From: Maricaulis sp.
GTDB taxonomy: Bacteria > Pseudomonadota > Alphaproteobacteria > Caulobacterales > Maricaulaceae
DNA: 64,000 nt
Direction: 5' to 3'
Assembly (NCBI RefSeq): GCF_017642925.1
Contig: NZ_JAEPOL010000015.1
Span: 18,160 to 82,159 of the forward strand
Shown: positions 38,358 through 47,939 of the stretch, piece by piece
Position numbering within the stretch: position 1 is the first letter of the stretch
Layout: each line of letters begins with the position of its first letter
Translations under genes and position numbers: made by a program
The notes under the pieces: generated by a model
What the model saw: the letters and a program-made list of their open reading frames with translations, nothing else
Databases searched by the model: none
Told to the model about the DNA's origin: nothing

Positions 38358-39844
38358 TGACCGTACTCGACCGCCCCGAAACCGTCTCGGACCGCCTGAC
38401 GGACAAGAGCCTCTTCCGCACCGAGAGCTTTATCGGCGGTGAGTGGGTGGCCGGTTCGGCCGTCTTCGAAGTCACCAACCCGGCGAACAACCAGGTCATC
38501 GCGACCGTTGGCGATGTCGGCGAGGCCGGTGCCCGCCAGGCGGTCGCCAAGGCTGCGGAAGCCTTCGAGACCTGGAAGAAGGTCTCGCCCTTCGAGCGCG
38601 CCAAACTGCTGATGAAATGGCACGATCTCATCCTCGCCAACCAGTCCGACCTGGCCAAGCTGATCACGCTGGAAATGGGCAAGACCTATCGCGAGGCGAT
38701 GGGCGAGGTGGTGTATGGCGCCGGTTTCATCGAATGGTCGGCCGAAGAGGCCAAGCGCGTCCATGGTGAAACACTCGCCACGCCTTTCCCGGGCTCGCGC
38801 GGCTGGACGATCCGCCAGCCCGTCGGCGTGGTCGGCTGTATCACGCCGTGGAATTTCCCCAATGCGATGATCACCCGCAAGTGTGCGCCCGCCCTGGCGG
38901 CCGGCTGCACCATGGTGATCAAGCCCGCCCCGGAAACGCCGCTCTCCGCGCTCGCCCTGGCCGAGCTGGCCAAGCGCGCGGGCATCCCCGACGGCGTGTT
39001 CAACGTGGTGTGCGGCGACGCCCAGAAGATCGGCCCGGTGCTGACCGGTTCGCCCGAAGTGCGCATGATCGGTTTCACCGGCTCGACCCAGGTCGGCAAG
39101 CTGCTGATGCGCCAGGCCGCTGACGGCGTGAAGCGTGTCGCGCTGGAACTGGGCGGCAATGCGCCCTTCATCGTGATGGACGATGCCGATATCGAGAAGG
39201 CCGCCGACGGCGTGATCGCCTCGAAATTCCGCGTTTCCGGCCAGACCTGTGTCTCGGCCAACCGGATCATCGCCCAGCCGGCGATTGCCGACAAACTCGT
39301 CGCGGCGCTGGAAGCGCGCGTGTCCAAGCTCAAGGCCGGTGACGGTTTTGCCGAGGACAGCGATCTGGGCCCGCTCGTGCACATGGAAGCGGTGACCCGC
39401 GTCGACAAGCTGGTGCAGCAGGCCCGCGAGGCCGGTGCCCGCATCGTCACCGGCGGCAAGCGTCTGGACGGCGAGCTGGGCGGGGCTTTCTATGCGCCGA
39501 CCCTGATCGATGGCGGCGATCCGAAAATGGATGTCGCCTGCAACGAGATCTTCGGCCCTGTCGCCTCGATCTACCGCGTCGAGAGCGAGGCCGACATCAT
39601 CAAGCTGGCTAATGACACGCCCTACGGGCTGGCGGCCTATATCTACACCCAGGACGTCAACCGCGTGCACCGGCTTACCGAGGGCATCGAGTACGGCATG
39701 ATCGGCGTCAATGCGCCGATGGTCGGCGCTGCCTCCACCCCGTTCGGCGGGGTGAAGGAAAGCGGCATCGGCCGCGAAGGCGGCAAGTGGGGCGTGGAAG
39801 AGTTCACCGAGCTGAAATACGTGCTGCTCGGCGGGGTTGGCTGA
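38357..39844 (+). CDS. gabD: NAD(P)-dependent succinate-semialdehyde dehydrogenase-type ALDH
   Basis: GFTGSTQVGKLLM, LELGGNAPFIVMDDAD, GQTCVSANRI. Confidence 0.88.
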   Translation: MTVLDRPETVSDRLTDKSLFRTESFIGGEWVAGSAVFEVTNPANNQVIATVGDVGEAGARQAVAKAAEAFETWKKVSPFERAKLLMKWHDLILANQSDLAKLITLEMGKTYREAMGEVVYGAGFIEWSAEEAKRVHGETLATPFPGSRGWTIRQPVGVVGCITPWNFPNAMITRKCAPALAAGCTMVIKPAPETPLSALALAELAKRAGIPDGVFNVVCGDAQKIGPVLTGSPEVRMIGFTGSTQVGKLLMRQAADGVKRVALELGGNAPFIVMDDADIEKAADGVIASKFRVSGQTCVSANRIIAQPAIADKLVAALEARVSKLKAGDGFAEDSDLGPLVHMEAVTRVDKLVQQAREAGARIVTGGKRLDGELGGAFYAPTLIDGGDPKMDVACNEIFGPVASIYRVESEADIIKLANDTPYGLAAYIYTQDVNRVHRLTEGIEYGMIGVNAPMVGAASTPFGGVKESGIGREGGKWGVEEFTELKYVLLGGVG

Positions 39845-40545
39845 TGGGCGCAGAACGCCAGAAGGCCCATGCCGCGGCGGCGGCGCTGGGTTATGTCGAG
39901 AGCGGCATGACGCTGGGGCTGGGCTCCGGCTCGACGGCGGAGATTTTCCTGCGCCTGCTGGGCGAGCGCATCAAGGACGGGCTCGATGTGCGCGGCGTGC
40001 CGACTTCGCAGCGCACCGCCGAGGTCGCCCGCGAGAACGGTGTGCCGCTGATCGAGGTCGATCATGTCGACCATCTCGCCGTCACCATTGACGGGGCCGA
40101 CGAGGTCGACGGACGCTTCCAGCTGATCAAGGGCGGCGGCGCCTGCCTCTTGCGCGAGAAGATCATCGCCCATGCCTCCGATCTGATGGTGGTCATGGTC
40201 GACGAGAGCAAGCTGGTCGACACGCTGGGCAAATTCCCGCTGCCGGTCGAGGTCGATCCGTTCGGCTTCTCGCTGACCGCCAAGCAGATCTATGACGCGC
40301 TGAAAAAGGCCGGTGTGAACGCGCCGGATGTGCAATTGCGCCGCAAGGGGGACGGTCTGGCCCCTTTGATCACGGATGGCGGTCACTACATTCTCGACTG
40401 CGCCTGCGGCGCCATTCCCGACGCGGCCCTGGCCGACCGGTATCTCAAGGAGATCCCCGGCGTCGTCGAGCACGGTCTCTTCCTGGGCCTCGCCCGGGTG
40501 GTGATCGTCGGCGAGGACAGCGAAGCGCGGGTGATGGAGCTGTAG
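39844..40545 (+). CDS. rpiA: ribose-5-phosphate isomerase A
   Basis: LGLGSGSTAEIFL, IDGADEVDGRFQLIKGGGACLLREKI. Confidence 0.95.
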   Translation: MGAERQKAHAAAAALGYVESGMTLGLGSGSTAEIFLRLLGERIKDGLDVRGVPTSQRTAEVARENGVPLIEVDHVDHLAVTIDGADEVDGRFQLIKGGGACLLREKIIAHASDLMVVMVDESKLVDTLGKFPLPVEVDPFGFSLTAKQIYDALKKAGVNAPDVQLRRKGDGLAPLITDGGHYILDCACGAIPDAALADRYLKEIPGVVEHGLFLGLARVVIVGEDSEARVMEL

Positions 40546-40562
40546 GTCATCCATTGATGCGT

Positions 40563-40729
40563 TGTCATCCCGGCCGAATGCCCCGCGAAAGCGGGGCGCA
40601 GAGCCGGGACCCATACGCATCGATGCTGGCCGGAAGCAGGCTCGGCTTTGGCGAAAGGCGGTTTCACACCGGGATTATGGGTCCCGGATCTACGCCCGGC
40701 TCAAGGCCGGGCATGCGTCCGGGATGACA
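40563..40729. repeat. intergenic palindromic repeat, family 1, copy 1
   Basis: Ends TGTCATCCCGG / CCGGGATGACA; related to 61494-61657 with core inverted. Confidence 0.85.
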
Positions 40730-40818
40730 GACATTGTCGGTCGTCAAACAGACGGCCGCAGACACAACAGATCGGGGCACAGCGCCCCGGATGGACAGCA
40801 AGACAAGGGCGCTGACCC

Positions 40819-42207
40819 ATGAGCCAATACGACTACGATCTTTTTGTCATCGGTGCCGGGTCCGGCGGGGTGCGTGCGGCGCGGATGGCCAAGCAGCATG
40901 GTGCCGGCAAGGTGGCGATTGCCGAGGAGTACCGGTTCGGCGGAACCTGCGTGATCCGCGGCTGTGTGCCCAAGAAACTCCTGGTCTATGCCAGCGAGTT
41001 CTCCAAGACGTTCAAACTGGCCGAGGGCTATGGCTGGACGGTCGGCGAGACCGAATTCAGCTGGCAAAAGCTGATCGCGGCCAAGGACAACGAGATCGAC
41101 CGCCTGTCGGGCATCTATGAGCGCAATCTCAACAATTCCGGCGTCGACACGATCGAGGACCGGGCCGTGCTGGAAGATGCGCACACGATCCGCCTGATCA
41201 AGTCGGATCGCACGGTGACCGCCGACAAGATCCTGATCGCGGTCGGCGGCACGCCCTTCGTGCCGGATATCGAGGGCGCCGAGCTGGGCATTACCTCCAA
41301 CGAGGCCTTCCATCTGGAAGAATTGCCCAAGCATGTCGTGATCGCCGGCGGCGGCTATATCGCCTGCGAGTTCGCCCAGATCTTCGCCGGGCTGGGATCG
41401 GAGGTCTGCCAGGTCTATCGCGGCGAGACCGTGCTGCGCGGGTTTGACGACGATATCCGCTCCACCGTGCACGAGGAGCTGGTGCGGTCGGGCGTGCGGG
41501 TTGTCACCCATACCGTCTTCGAAAAGATCGAACAGCTCGAGGATGGCCGCAAGCGGGTGCATCTCGACAATGGCCATCACGTGGACACCGATGTCGTGAT
41601 GTATGCCATAGGCCGCAATCCGTACGTCGCCGATCTGGGCCTGGACAAGGCCGGGGTGGAGCTTGACGAGGCGGGGGCCATCAAGGTGGATGCGTATTCA
41701 AAGACCTCGGCCGACAATATCTATGCCGTGGGCGATGTGACCAACCGGGTCAATCTGACGCCGGTGGCGATCCGCGAGGGCGCCGCCTTCGCCCAGACCG
41801 TGTTCGGTGGCCAGCCGCTGGCCTATGATCATGACGATATCGCCTCGGCCGTGTTCACCCAGCCGCCGGTCGGATCGGTCGGCCTGTCCGAGGCGCTGGC
41901 CCGGAAAAGCTTCGACAAGGTCGATATTTACAAGACGTCCTTCCGCCCCATGAAAGCGTCTTTCTCCAACGACGCTTCCCGCATGATGATGAAACTTGTC
42001 GTCGACGGGGAGACAGACCGGGTGTTGGGCGTGCATATTGTCGGGCCGGATGCGCCAGAGATGATCCAGCTGGCCGGTATCGCCGTGAAGGCGAAGCTGA
42101 CCAAGGCGCAATTCGATGCCGCCTGTGCGGTGCATCCGACAAGTGCCGAAGAACTGGTGACCATGAAGGAGAAGTGGACACCGCCCGAGTTGAAAGCAGC
42201 TGAGTGA
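40819..42207 (+). CDS. gor: glutathione-disulfide reductase
   Basis: [36 protein letters not shown] redox motif, [30 protein letters not shown]. Confidence 0.95.
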   Translation: MSQYDYDLFVIGAGSGGVRAARMAKQHGAGKVAIAEEYRFGGTCVIRGCVPKKLLVYASEFSKTFKLAEGYGWTVGETEFSWQKLIAAKDNEIDRLSGIYERNLNNSGVDTIEDRAVLEDAHTIRLIKSDRTVTADKILIAVGGTPFVPDIEGAELGITSNEAFHLEELPKHVVIAGGGYIACEFAQIFAGLGSEVCQVYRGETVLRGFDDDIRSTVHEELVRSGVRVVTHTVFEKIEQLEDGRKRVHLDNGHHVDTDVVMYAIGRNPYVADLGLDKAGVELDEAGAIKVDAYSKTSADNIYAVGDVTNRVNLTPVAIREGAAFAQTVFGGQPLAYDHDDIASAVFTQPPVGSVGLSEALARKSFDKVDIYKTSFRPMKASFSNDASRMMMKLVVDGETDRVLGVHIVGPDAPEMIQLAGIAVKAKLTKAQFDAACAVHPTSAEELVTMKEKWTPPELKAAE

Positions 42208-42208
42208 T

Positions 42209-43576
42209 ATGACCTGGTCTCCGAAATCCTGGCGGGACTTCCCCGTCAAGCAAATGCCGACCTACAAGGATGAAGCCGCCCTGGCCGGCGTGATCGACGA
42301 GCTTTCCGCCCGTCCCGCGCTCGTCTTTGCCGGCGAGGCCCGCAAGCTGCGGCGCCAGCTGGCCGATGTGTCGGCCGGCAATGCCTTCCTCCTGCAGGGC
42401 GGCGATTGCGCGGAAAGCTTCACCGAATTCTCCACCGAAGGCGTGCGCGACACCTTCCGCGTCCTGCTGCAGATGGCGGTGGTGCTCACCTTTGCCGCCT
42501 CCAAGCCGGTGGTGAAGGTCGGCCGCATGGCGGGGCAGTTTGCCAAGCCGCGCTCCTCCGATACCGAGACGATCGACGGGGTCACCCTGCCCAGCTATCG
42601 CGGCGACAGCGTCAACGGTGTGGACTTCACGGCCGAGGCCCGCGAGCCGGACCCCAAGCGCCTGATCCGCGCCTACGACCAGTCGGCCTCGACGCTGAAC
42701 CTGCTGCGTGCCTTTGCGTCCGGCGGTTATGCCGACCTGCACAATGTCCACCAGTGGACCCAGGATTTCGTCAAGGACAGCCCGGCGGCGGAACGCTATG
42801 CGGAGACGGCGGTGCGGATTTCCGAGGCGCTGGACTTCATGAAGGCCTGCGGCATCGGCCGGGATTCCACCCCGTCGCTGGAGGCCGTCGACTTCTTCAC
42901 CAGCCACGAGGCCCTGCACCTGCCCTTCGAGGAGGCGCTGACGCGTCGCGACCCGAATACCGGGCAGTGGTATGCGACCTCCGCCCACATGATCTGGGTC
43001 GGCGAGCGCACCCGCCAGCTCGACGGGGCGCATCTGGAATATGCCCGCGGCATCGCCAATCCGGTCGGTGTGAAGTGCGGTCCCACCATGACGGCGGACG
43101 AGCTCCTGCCGCTGATCGACACCATCAATCCGGACAATGAGGCCGGCCGCCTGGTGCTGATCGTGCGCATGGGCGCCGACAATGTCGGCAACAACCTGCC
43201 GGCGCTGGCGCGGGCGGTGACTGAGGCCGGCCGCAAGGTCGTCTGGTCGTCCGATCCGATGCACGGCAATACCGTCAAGGCGTCCAGCGGCTACAAGACG
43301 CGGAATTTCGACCGCATCCTGACCGAGCTGGAAAGCTTCATGGACGTGCTCTACTCCGAGGGCGCCTATCCGGGCGGTGTGCATTTCGAGATGACCGGCC
43401 GCGACGTGACCGAATGCACCGGCGGTGCGAAACCGGTCACCGAGGCCGATCTGGCGGCGCGCTATCACACCCAGTGCGATCCCCGCCTCAATGCCGACCA
43501 GGCGCTCGACATGGCCTTCCGCATCGCGGAATCGCTCAAGCGCGTGCGCAACAATAATTCCGCTGCTGCGGCCTGA
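42209..43576 (+). CDS. class II 3-deoxy-7-phosphoheptulonate synthase
   Basis: [52 protein letters not shown]. Confidence 0.94.
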   Translation: MTWSPKSWRDFPVKQMPTYKDEAALAGVIDELSARPALVFAGEARKLRRQLADVSAGNAFLLQGGDCAESFTEFSTEGVRDTFRVLLQMAVVLTFAASKPVVKVGRMAGQFAKPRSSDTETIDGVTLPSYRGDSVNGVDFTAEAREPDPKRLIRAYDQSASTLNLLRAFASGGYADLHNVHQWTQDFVKDSPAAERYAETAVRISEALDFMKACGIGRDSTPSLEAVDFFTSHEALHLPFEEALTRRDPNTGQWYATSAHMIWVGERTRQLDGAHLEYARGIANPVGVKCGPTMTADELLPLIDTINPDNEAGRLVLIVRMGADNVGNNLPALARAVTEAGRKVVWSSDPMHGNTVKASSGYKTRNFDRILTELESFMDVLYSEGAYPGGVHFEMTGRDVTECTGGAKPVTEADLAARYHTQCDPRLNADQALDMAFRIAESLKRVRNNNSAAAA

Positions 43577-43604
43577 CAGGCGCGTTGACAGCGAAACGAA
43601 CACA

Positions 43605-43632
43605 GGCGGGGCCTCCGGGCTCCGCCTTTTTT
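43605..43632 (+). terminator. intrinsic terminator of DAHP synthase gene
   Basis: GGCGGGGCC-TCCG-GGCTCCGCC followed by TTTTTT. Confidence 0.8.
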
Positions 43633-43651
43633 CTTCCCGCCTCTCACCCCT

Positions 43652-43759
43652 CCGTCATCCCACGGTGCCCGCAGGGCATCCGGGGGACCTGCGCTCACCT
43701 GTCGGCAGGATGGCTGAGGTCCCCCGGATCGCTGCTGCGCACCGACCGTGGGATGACGG
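43652..43759. repeat. intergenic palindromic element with 15-bp perfect inverted termini
   Basis: CCGTCATCCCACGGT (43652-43666) and ACCGTGGGATGACGG (43745-43759). Confidence 0.85.
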
Positions 43760-43815
43760 TGTTCAAGGAAACCGGGTAGGCCAGCTTCTCGCTCTTGATG
43801 GACTCCTCCGCCCAA

Positions 43816-43850
43816 AGAAAAACGCCGCCCGGATGGCTCCGGGCGGCGTT
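43816..43850 (-). terminator. intrinsic terminator of HU gene
   Basis: Minus strand AACGCCGCCCGGA-loop-TCCGGGCGGCGTTTTTCTTT just after the HU stop. Confidence 0.88.
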
Positions 43851-43877
43851 CGTGTAATCAGAACCCGTTTGGACTGA

Positions 43878-44144
43878 TTAGATGTCCTTCAGGGCAGCAG
43901 CCGGACGGAAAGCCGCCTGGGTGCGAGCCTTGGACATCATTTTTTCGCCAGTGCGCGGATTGCGGACTTCGCGGGCTTCGCGGTGCTTGGCGTAGAAGGT
44001 GCCGAAGCCAGCGAGCTGAACGCTGTCATTGCCCTTGACCGAAGCGATGACGGCTTCGATTGCGGCGTCGACCGCATCGCCCGCTTGAGCGCGGGACAGG
44101 CCGGTCTTGTCGCTGACGGCTTTGGCGAGATCAGACTTGTTCAT
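43878..44144 (-). CDS. hup: HU-family DNA-binding protein
   Basis: MNKSDLAKAVSDKTGLSRAQA, VQLAGFGTFYAKHREAREVRNPRTGEKM. Confidence 0.95.
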   Translation of the reverse strand: MNKSDLAKAVSDKTGLSRAQAGDAVDAAIEAVIASVKGNDSVQLAGFGTFYAKHREAREVRNPRTGEKMMSKARTQAAFRPAAALKDI

Positions 44145-44350
44145 AGGGTTCCCCCCGTTTAGTCGCGGCGCCGGCAGACACGGTCATCGTGTCCGGCCGG
44201 TGTGCCGCGTGTTCGTGGACGCCTCATCAAGGCCGAGAACCGGGCGCCTTTGCAAGCCATAACAGGTGAATCGGGCCGGATTCACTGCAATTTCCTTGGG
44301 ACAAGTCCCATTTCTCGCCTTCGGCACCCGTTTTGCGTACATTTTGCAGC

Positions 44351-44539
44351 ATGTATCAGGGTGAACCGACTCCTAACGCCGCCTCCGCGAATCGCCCGAT
44401 TCGCCTGCTGCCGTTCGCACTTGCAGCAGGATTGGGCGCCTATGCGCTCGCTTTTCTCGCGGGTGCGGGAGAGACCTGGTCGCCGGTGATCGCGGCCTGC
44501 GCAGCCGGCTGGACGCTGGGCCGCCTGATGCGGCGCTGA
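44351..44539 (+). CDS. small hypothetical membrane protein, 62 aa
   Basis: Short ORF with a hydrophobic segment LLPFALAAGLGAYALAFLAGA. Confidence 0.5.
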   Translation: MYQGEPTPNAASANRPIRLLPFALAAGLGAYALAFLAGAGETWSPVIAACAAGWTLGRLMRR

Positions 44540-44540
44540 A

Positions 44541-44972
44541 CTATCCGGCGCTCGGCCAGAGGATCATCTGCGTGCAGCGGAAAAGGGCGACCGTCTTGCC
44601 GTCGCTGTCCCGGAAAGCACGCGCATCCCAGACATGGGTGGTGCGGCCACGATGGACCGGCGTTGCCACGCCCCTGAGACGGCCATCGCGGGCGGTGCCG
44701 AGATAGTTGGCCTTCAGCTCGATCGTGGTGAAGCCGCTCGCCCCTTCGGGCAGGTTGGCCACCGTGCCATAGCCGCACAGCGTGTCGACGAGGCCGATCA
44801 CGCTGGCGGCATGCAGGAAGCCGTTCGGCGCCATCAATTCCTGGCGCACGTCCAGGAAGCCGGCAACCTCTTCGGCCGTCGCCGTCTCGATCACGACGCC
44901 GAGATGGCCGGGCAGATGCCCGGCCCCCCGTGCGTTCAGCATGTCGCGCAATGCGCTGCTGTCTTCGCTCAT
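44541..44972 (-). CDS. PaaI-family thioesterase
   Basis: MAPNGFLHAASVIGLVDTLCGYGTVANLPEGASGFTTIELKANYLGTARDG hotdog signature. Confidence 0.85.
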   Translation of the reverse strand: MSEDSSALRDMLNARGAGHLPGHLGVVIETATAEEVAGFLDVRQELMAPNGFLHAASVIGLVDTLCGYGTVANLPEGASGFTTIELKANYLGTARDGRLRGVATPVHRGRTTHVWDARAFRDSDGKTVALFRCTQMILWPSAG

Positions 44973-45967
44973 CAGATCTTGACCAGCATCTTGCCGGTAT
45001 TGCGGCCGGAGAAGAGCCCCATGAAGGCGTCCGGAGCGTTTTCGATACCCTCGATGACCGTCTCGGCCGGCTTGATCTTGCCGGCGGCCATCCAGGCCGA
45101 CAGGTCGCGCACGAAGCCGTCCATCATGTCGGCGTGATCCGTGACAATGAAGCCCTGGATCTTCAGCGATTTGCCGACGATGAAGGTGAGATTGTCGGTG
45201 ATCATCGCCGGCTGGGCGTCGTTATAGCGCTGGATCATGCCGCAGGCGGCGATCCGGCCCTTCGGTTTCAGCGTGTTGAGGGCGGCGGTGAAATGCGTGC
45301 CGCCGACATTCTCGAAATAGCCGTCAATGCCCTTGGGGGCGGCTTCCTGGATGGCGGCGGTGAGATTGTCGGCCGCCTTGTAGTCGACCACGGCATCGGC
45401 GCCGATCGACTTGACGAAGTCGCACTTCTCCTGGCCGCCGGCGGTTGCGACGACCGTGGCGCCCATCGCCTTGGCAAACTGGATACCGGCCGAGCCGACC
45501 GCGCCCGCACCGGCGGACATCCACATCGTCTCGCCTTCCTGCAGGTCTATGATGCGCTTGATACCGACATAGGCGGTCAGGCCCGTCAGGCCGGCAATGC
45601 CCAGATAGGCCTGCGGCGGCAGGACGGAAGTGTCGATCTTCTGCAGGGCCTTGCCAGGCGCGGTATAGGCCTCGCGCCAGCCGAACATGGAATTGACGAA
45701 ATCACCGGGCTTGAGACCCTCGTAATTGCTCTCGACCACTTCGCCGACAGCGCCGCCTTCCATCACCTTGCCGAGCTCGAACGGGCCGACATAGGTGCGG
45801 ATGCCGCTCATCCGGCCGCGCATGTAGGGATCGACCGAGATATAGTGGTTCTTCACCGTCACCTCGCCCTCGCCCGGAGCCGGGACATCGGCCTCGGCGA
45901 GCTTGTAGTTCTCCGGCTTGGGATCGCCCTTGAGATATTCCAGGAGGTGGATTTCGCGAGACTTCAT
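44972..45967 (-). CDS. NADP-dependent MDR oxidoreductase (CurA-like)
   Basis: SVDPYMRGRM, SAGAGAVGSAGIQFAKAMGATVVATAGG, GYFENVGG. Confidence 0.9.
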   Translation of the reverse strand: MKSREIHLLEYLKGDPKPENYKLAEADVPAPGEGEVTVKNHYISVDPYMRGRMSGIRTYVGPFELGKVMEGGAVGEVVESNYEGLKPGDFVNSMFGWREAYTAPGKALQKIDTSVLPPQAYLGIAGLTGLTAYVGIKRIIDLQEGETMWMSAGAGAVGSAGIQFAKAMGATVVATAGGQEKCDFVKSIGADAVVDYKAADNLTAAIQEAAPKGIDGYFENVGGTHFTAALNTLKPKGRIAACGMIQRYNDAQPAMITDNLTFIVGKSLKIQGFIVTDHADMMDGFVRDLSAWMAAGKIKPAETVIEGIENAPDAFMGLFSGRNTGKMLVKI

Positions 45968-46000
45968 GGCGGTCTCTCCTTTTTTCAGGGTTGGGGAGGA

Positions 46001-46819
46001 TCATTCGAGATCCGGCGCATAGAGCCGGATCAGGCTGAGATCGTAGTTGGTGTCGAGCGTGAAGGCGGTGCCCAGAATCTGGCCGATCCCCGTCATCAGG
46101 AGCGTGACCGGCATGAGCAGTACGAGGCCCAGCAGGCGCAGGGCCGCGCCACCCGCACTATGGCTGTAGAAGCGCACGATAATCCGGCCGGTGCAGAAAT
46201 AATAGACGATCATGGCAAAGCCGATTCCCAGCGAGAACCAGCCAAGGCCCAGGAGAATCAGCGGAATGGTCGCGATCATCACCACGAAGGACGCATTGGT
46301 GGCGGTGAGGAAGAATTGCAGATGCCCCCAGAGCGGCACGCCGGGGCGGTAGAGCTTCAGCAGCAGCAGATAGGGCAGGGCGGTGATGATCGTGATCGGC
46401 CAGAGCAGCATGGCGCCCCAGCTTTCGACGGTCTGGTTGACCTCTGCGTGGGTCGGTACCTCACCGCTGGCAGTCTGCCCGGTAGCGAGCCAGGCCTCGA
46501 CCGCTTCCGGTTCGACACTCACCGTGAGCTGGTCCAGTGAGCCCGCCAGCGGCGTGCCGAACAGCGAGGCGACGACAAACTGGAAGGAAAAGAGCGCGAC
46601 GAAGACGCGAACGGGCGAGAGATATTGGCTGAAATCGCCTTTTGCGCCGGCCAGTGCCACATCCGGCGTCCGGGTCAGCGAATGCCAGAGGGTGCGGAAG
46701 ATGCGCCCGTCCAGATCGAAGGCGGCGATCGACACGGAGTCGAGAATGTCGTTCGGCTTTGCCTTCGCCGCGGGCTTTTCCTCGGTATCCACGTCTGCAT
46801 CCTCCCCCTTGCACAGCAT
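46001..46819 (-). CDS. DUF3667-like membrane protein
   Basis: FRTLWHSLTRTPDVALAGAKGDFSQYLSPVRVFVALFSFQFV; multiple TMs. Confidence 0.65.
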   Translation of the reverse strand: MLCKGEDADVDTEEKPAAKAKPNDILDSVSIAAFDLDGRIFRTLWHSLTRTPDVALAGAKGDFSQYLSPVRVFVALFSFQFVVASLFGTPLAGSLDQLTVSVEPEAVEAWLATGQTASGEVPTHAEVNQTVESWGAMLLWPITIITALPYLLLLKLYRPGVPLWGHLQFFLTATNASFVVMIATIPLILLGLGWFSLGIGFAMIVYYFCTGRIIVRFYSHSAGGAALRLLGLVLLMPVTLLMTGIGQILGTAFTLDTNYDLSLIRLYAPDLE

Positions 46820-46969
46820 GGTAGTGCGCTTCGATCTGCGTGCAAGCCGGTTCGACGCTGCGGTATGGCGGCAGCGGGCTGCAATGCGCGGAAACACGTC
46901 TTGATGCAGGAGCGGCTTGATCGCAGGGGCGGGCGGGGTATTCAGCCGACAGACGGACAAGGACGTATC

Positions 46970-47899
46970 ATGGTTTCGGAAAACAAGCGCCTGCGGGCCG
47001 GTGTTGTCGGTGCAGGCGTGTTCGGCGGTTTCCACGCCTCGAAATATGCGGCGCATGAGCGGGCCGATCTGGTCGGTGTCTATGAACCCGATATCGAGAA
47101 GGCGCGGGCGCTGGCGCACAAGCATGGCGCAAAGGCCTATGACAATCTGGCCCGTCTGATCGCCGATTGCGATGCCGTCACGGTCGCCTCGCCGGCGGTC
47201 CACCATTTCGAAGCCGCCGCGGCCGCGCTGGCAAACGGCCGCCACGTCCTGGTCGAAAAGCCGATTGCCTCCAGTGTCGAGGAAGCGCGAGAGCTGATCC
47301 AGCTGGCTGCGACGCATGGCTGCGTGCTGCAGGTGGGTCACCAGGAGCGCTTCGTGTTCAACGCGATGGGCCTGTTTGCGGTGCCGGACCGTCCCAAGCG
47401 CATCGTCGCCAGCCGCATGGGCCCGCCGTCCGAGCGCTGTCTCGACGTGTCGGTGACGCTGGACCTGATGGTGCACGATCTCGATCTCGCCATTGCGCTG
47501 GCCGGCGGGGCGGTGACATCCGTCGAGGGCGAGGTCGACAAGGGCCGTTTCGGCACGCCGGATATCGCCCGGGCAAAGCTCGTCTTCGACAATGGCTGCG
47601 TCGCCGAGCTGGAAGCCAGCCGGGTCCATCACGAACGCGATCGCAAGATGCGGGTGGAATACGAAACCGGCGTTCTGGAGATCGATTTCGTCGCCAAGAC
47701 CTTCGAGAATTCCACGCCCTACGCGCTCAATGCCGATTTCGCCGAGACCCCGGTTGCGCGCGATTCCCTGAGGGCCAATGTCAACGCCTTCATCGCCTCC
47801 GTGCTGGACGGCGAGCCGGTCGCGGTGCCGGGCATTGCCGGCCTGCGCGCGCTGGATGCGGCCCGGGCGATCGACGGGGCGCGTGTCTACGGATCGTGA
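46970..47899 (+). CDS. Gfo/Idh/MocA family oxidoreductase
   Basis: RAGVVGAGVFGGFHASKY, GRHVLVEKPIASSVEEARELI, LMVHDLDLAI. Confidence 0.9.
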   Translation: MVSENKRLRAGVVGAGVFGGFHASKYAAHERADLVGVYEPDIEKARALAHKHGAKAYDNLARLIADCDAVTVASPAVHHFEAAAAALANGRHVLVEKPIASSVEEARELIQLAATHGCVLQVGHQERFVFNAMGLFAVPDRPKRIVASRMGPPSERCLDVSVTLDLMVHDLDLAIALAGGAVTSVEGEVDKGRFGTPDIARAKLVFDNGCVAELEASRVHHERDRKMRVEYETGVLEIDFVAKTFENSTPYALNADFAETPVARDSLRANVNAFIASVLDGEPVAVPGIAGLRALDAARAIDGARVYGS

Positions 47900-47939
47900 G
47901 CCTCTTGCGGCGGGGCACGGCGCGGTCTAAGTCGCCCTC

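Noticed and set aside
41855-43603. 582-aa minus-strand ORF
   Set aside because: Antisense to gor and DAHP synthase, which are unambiguous.
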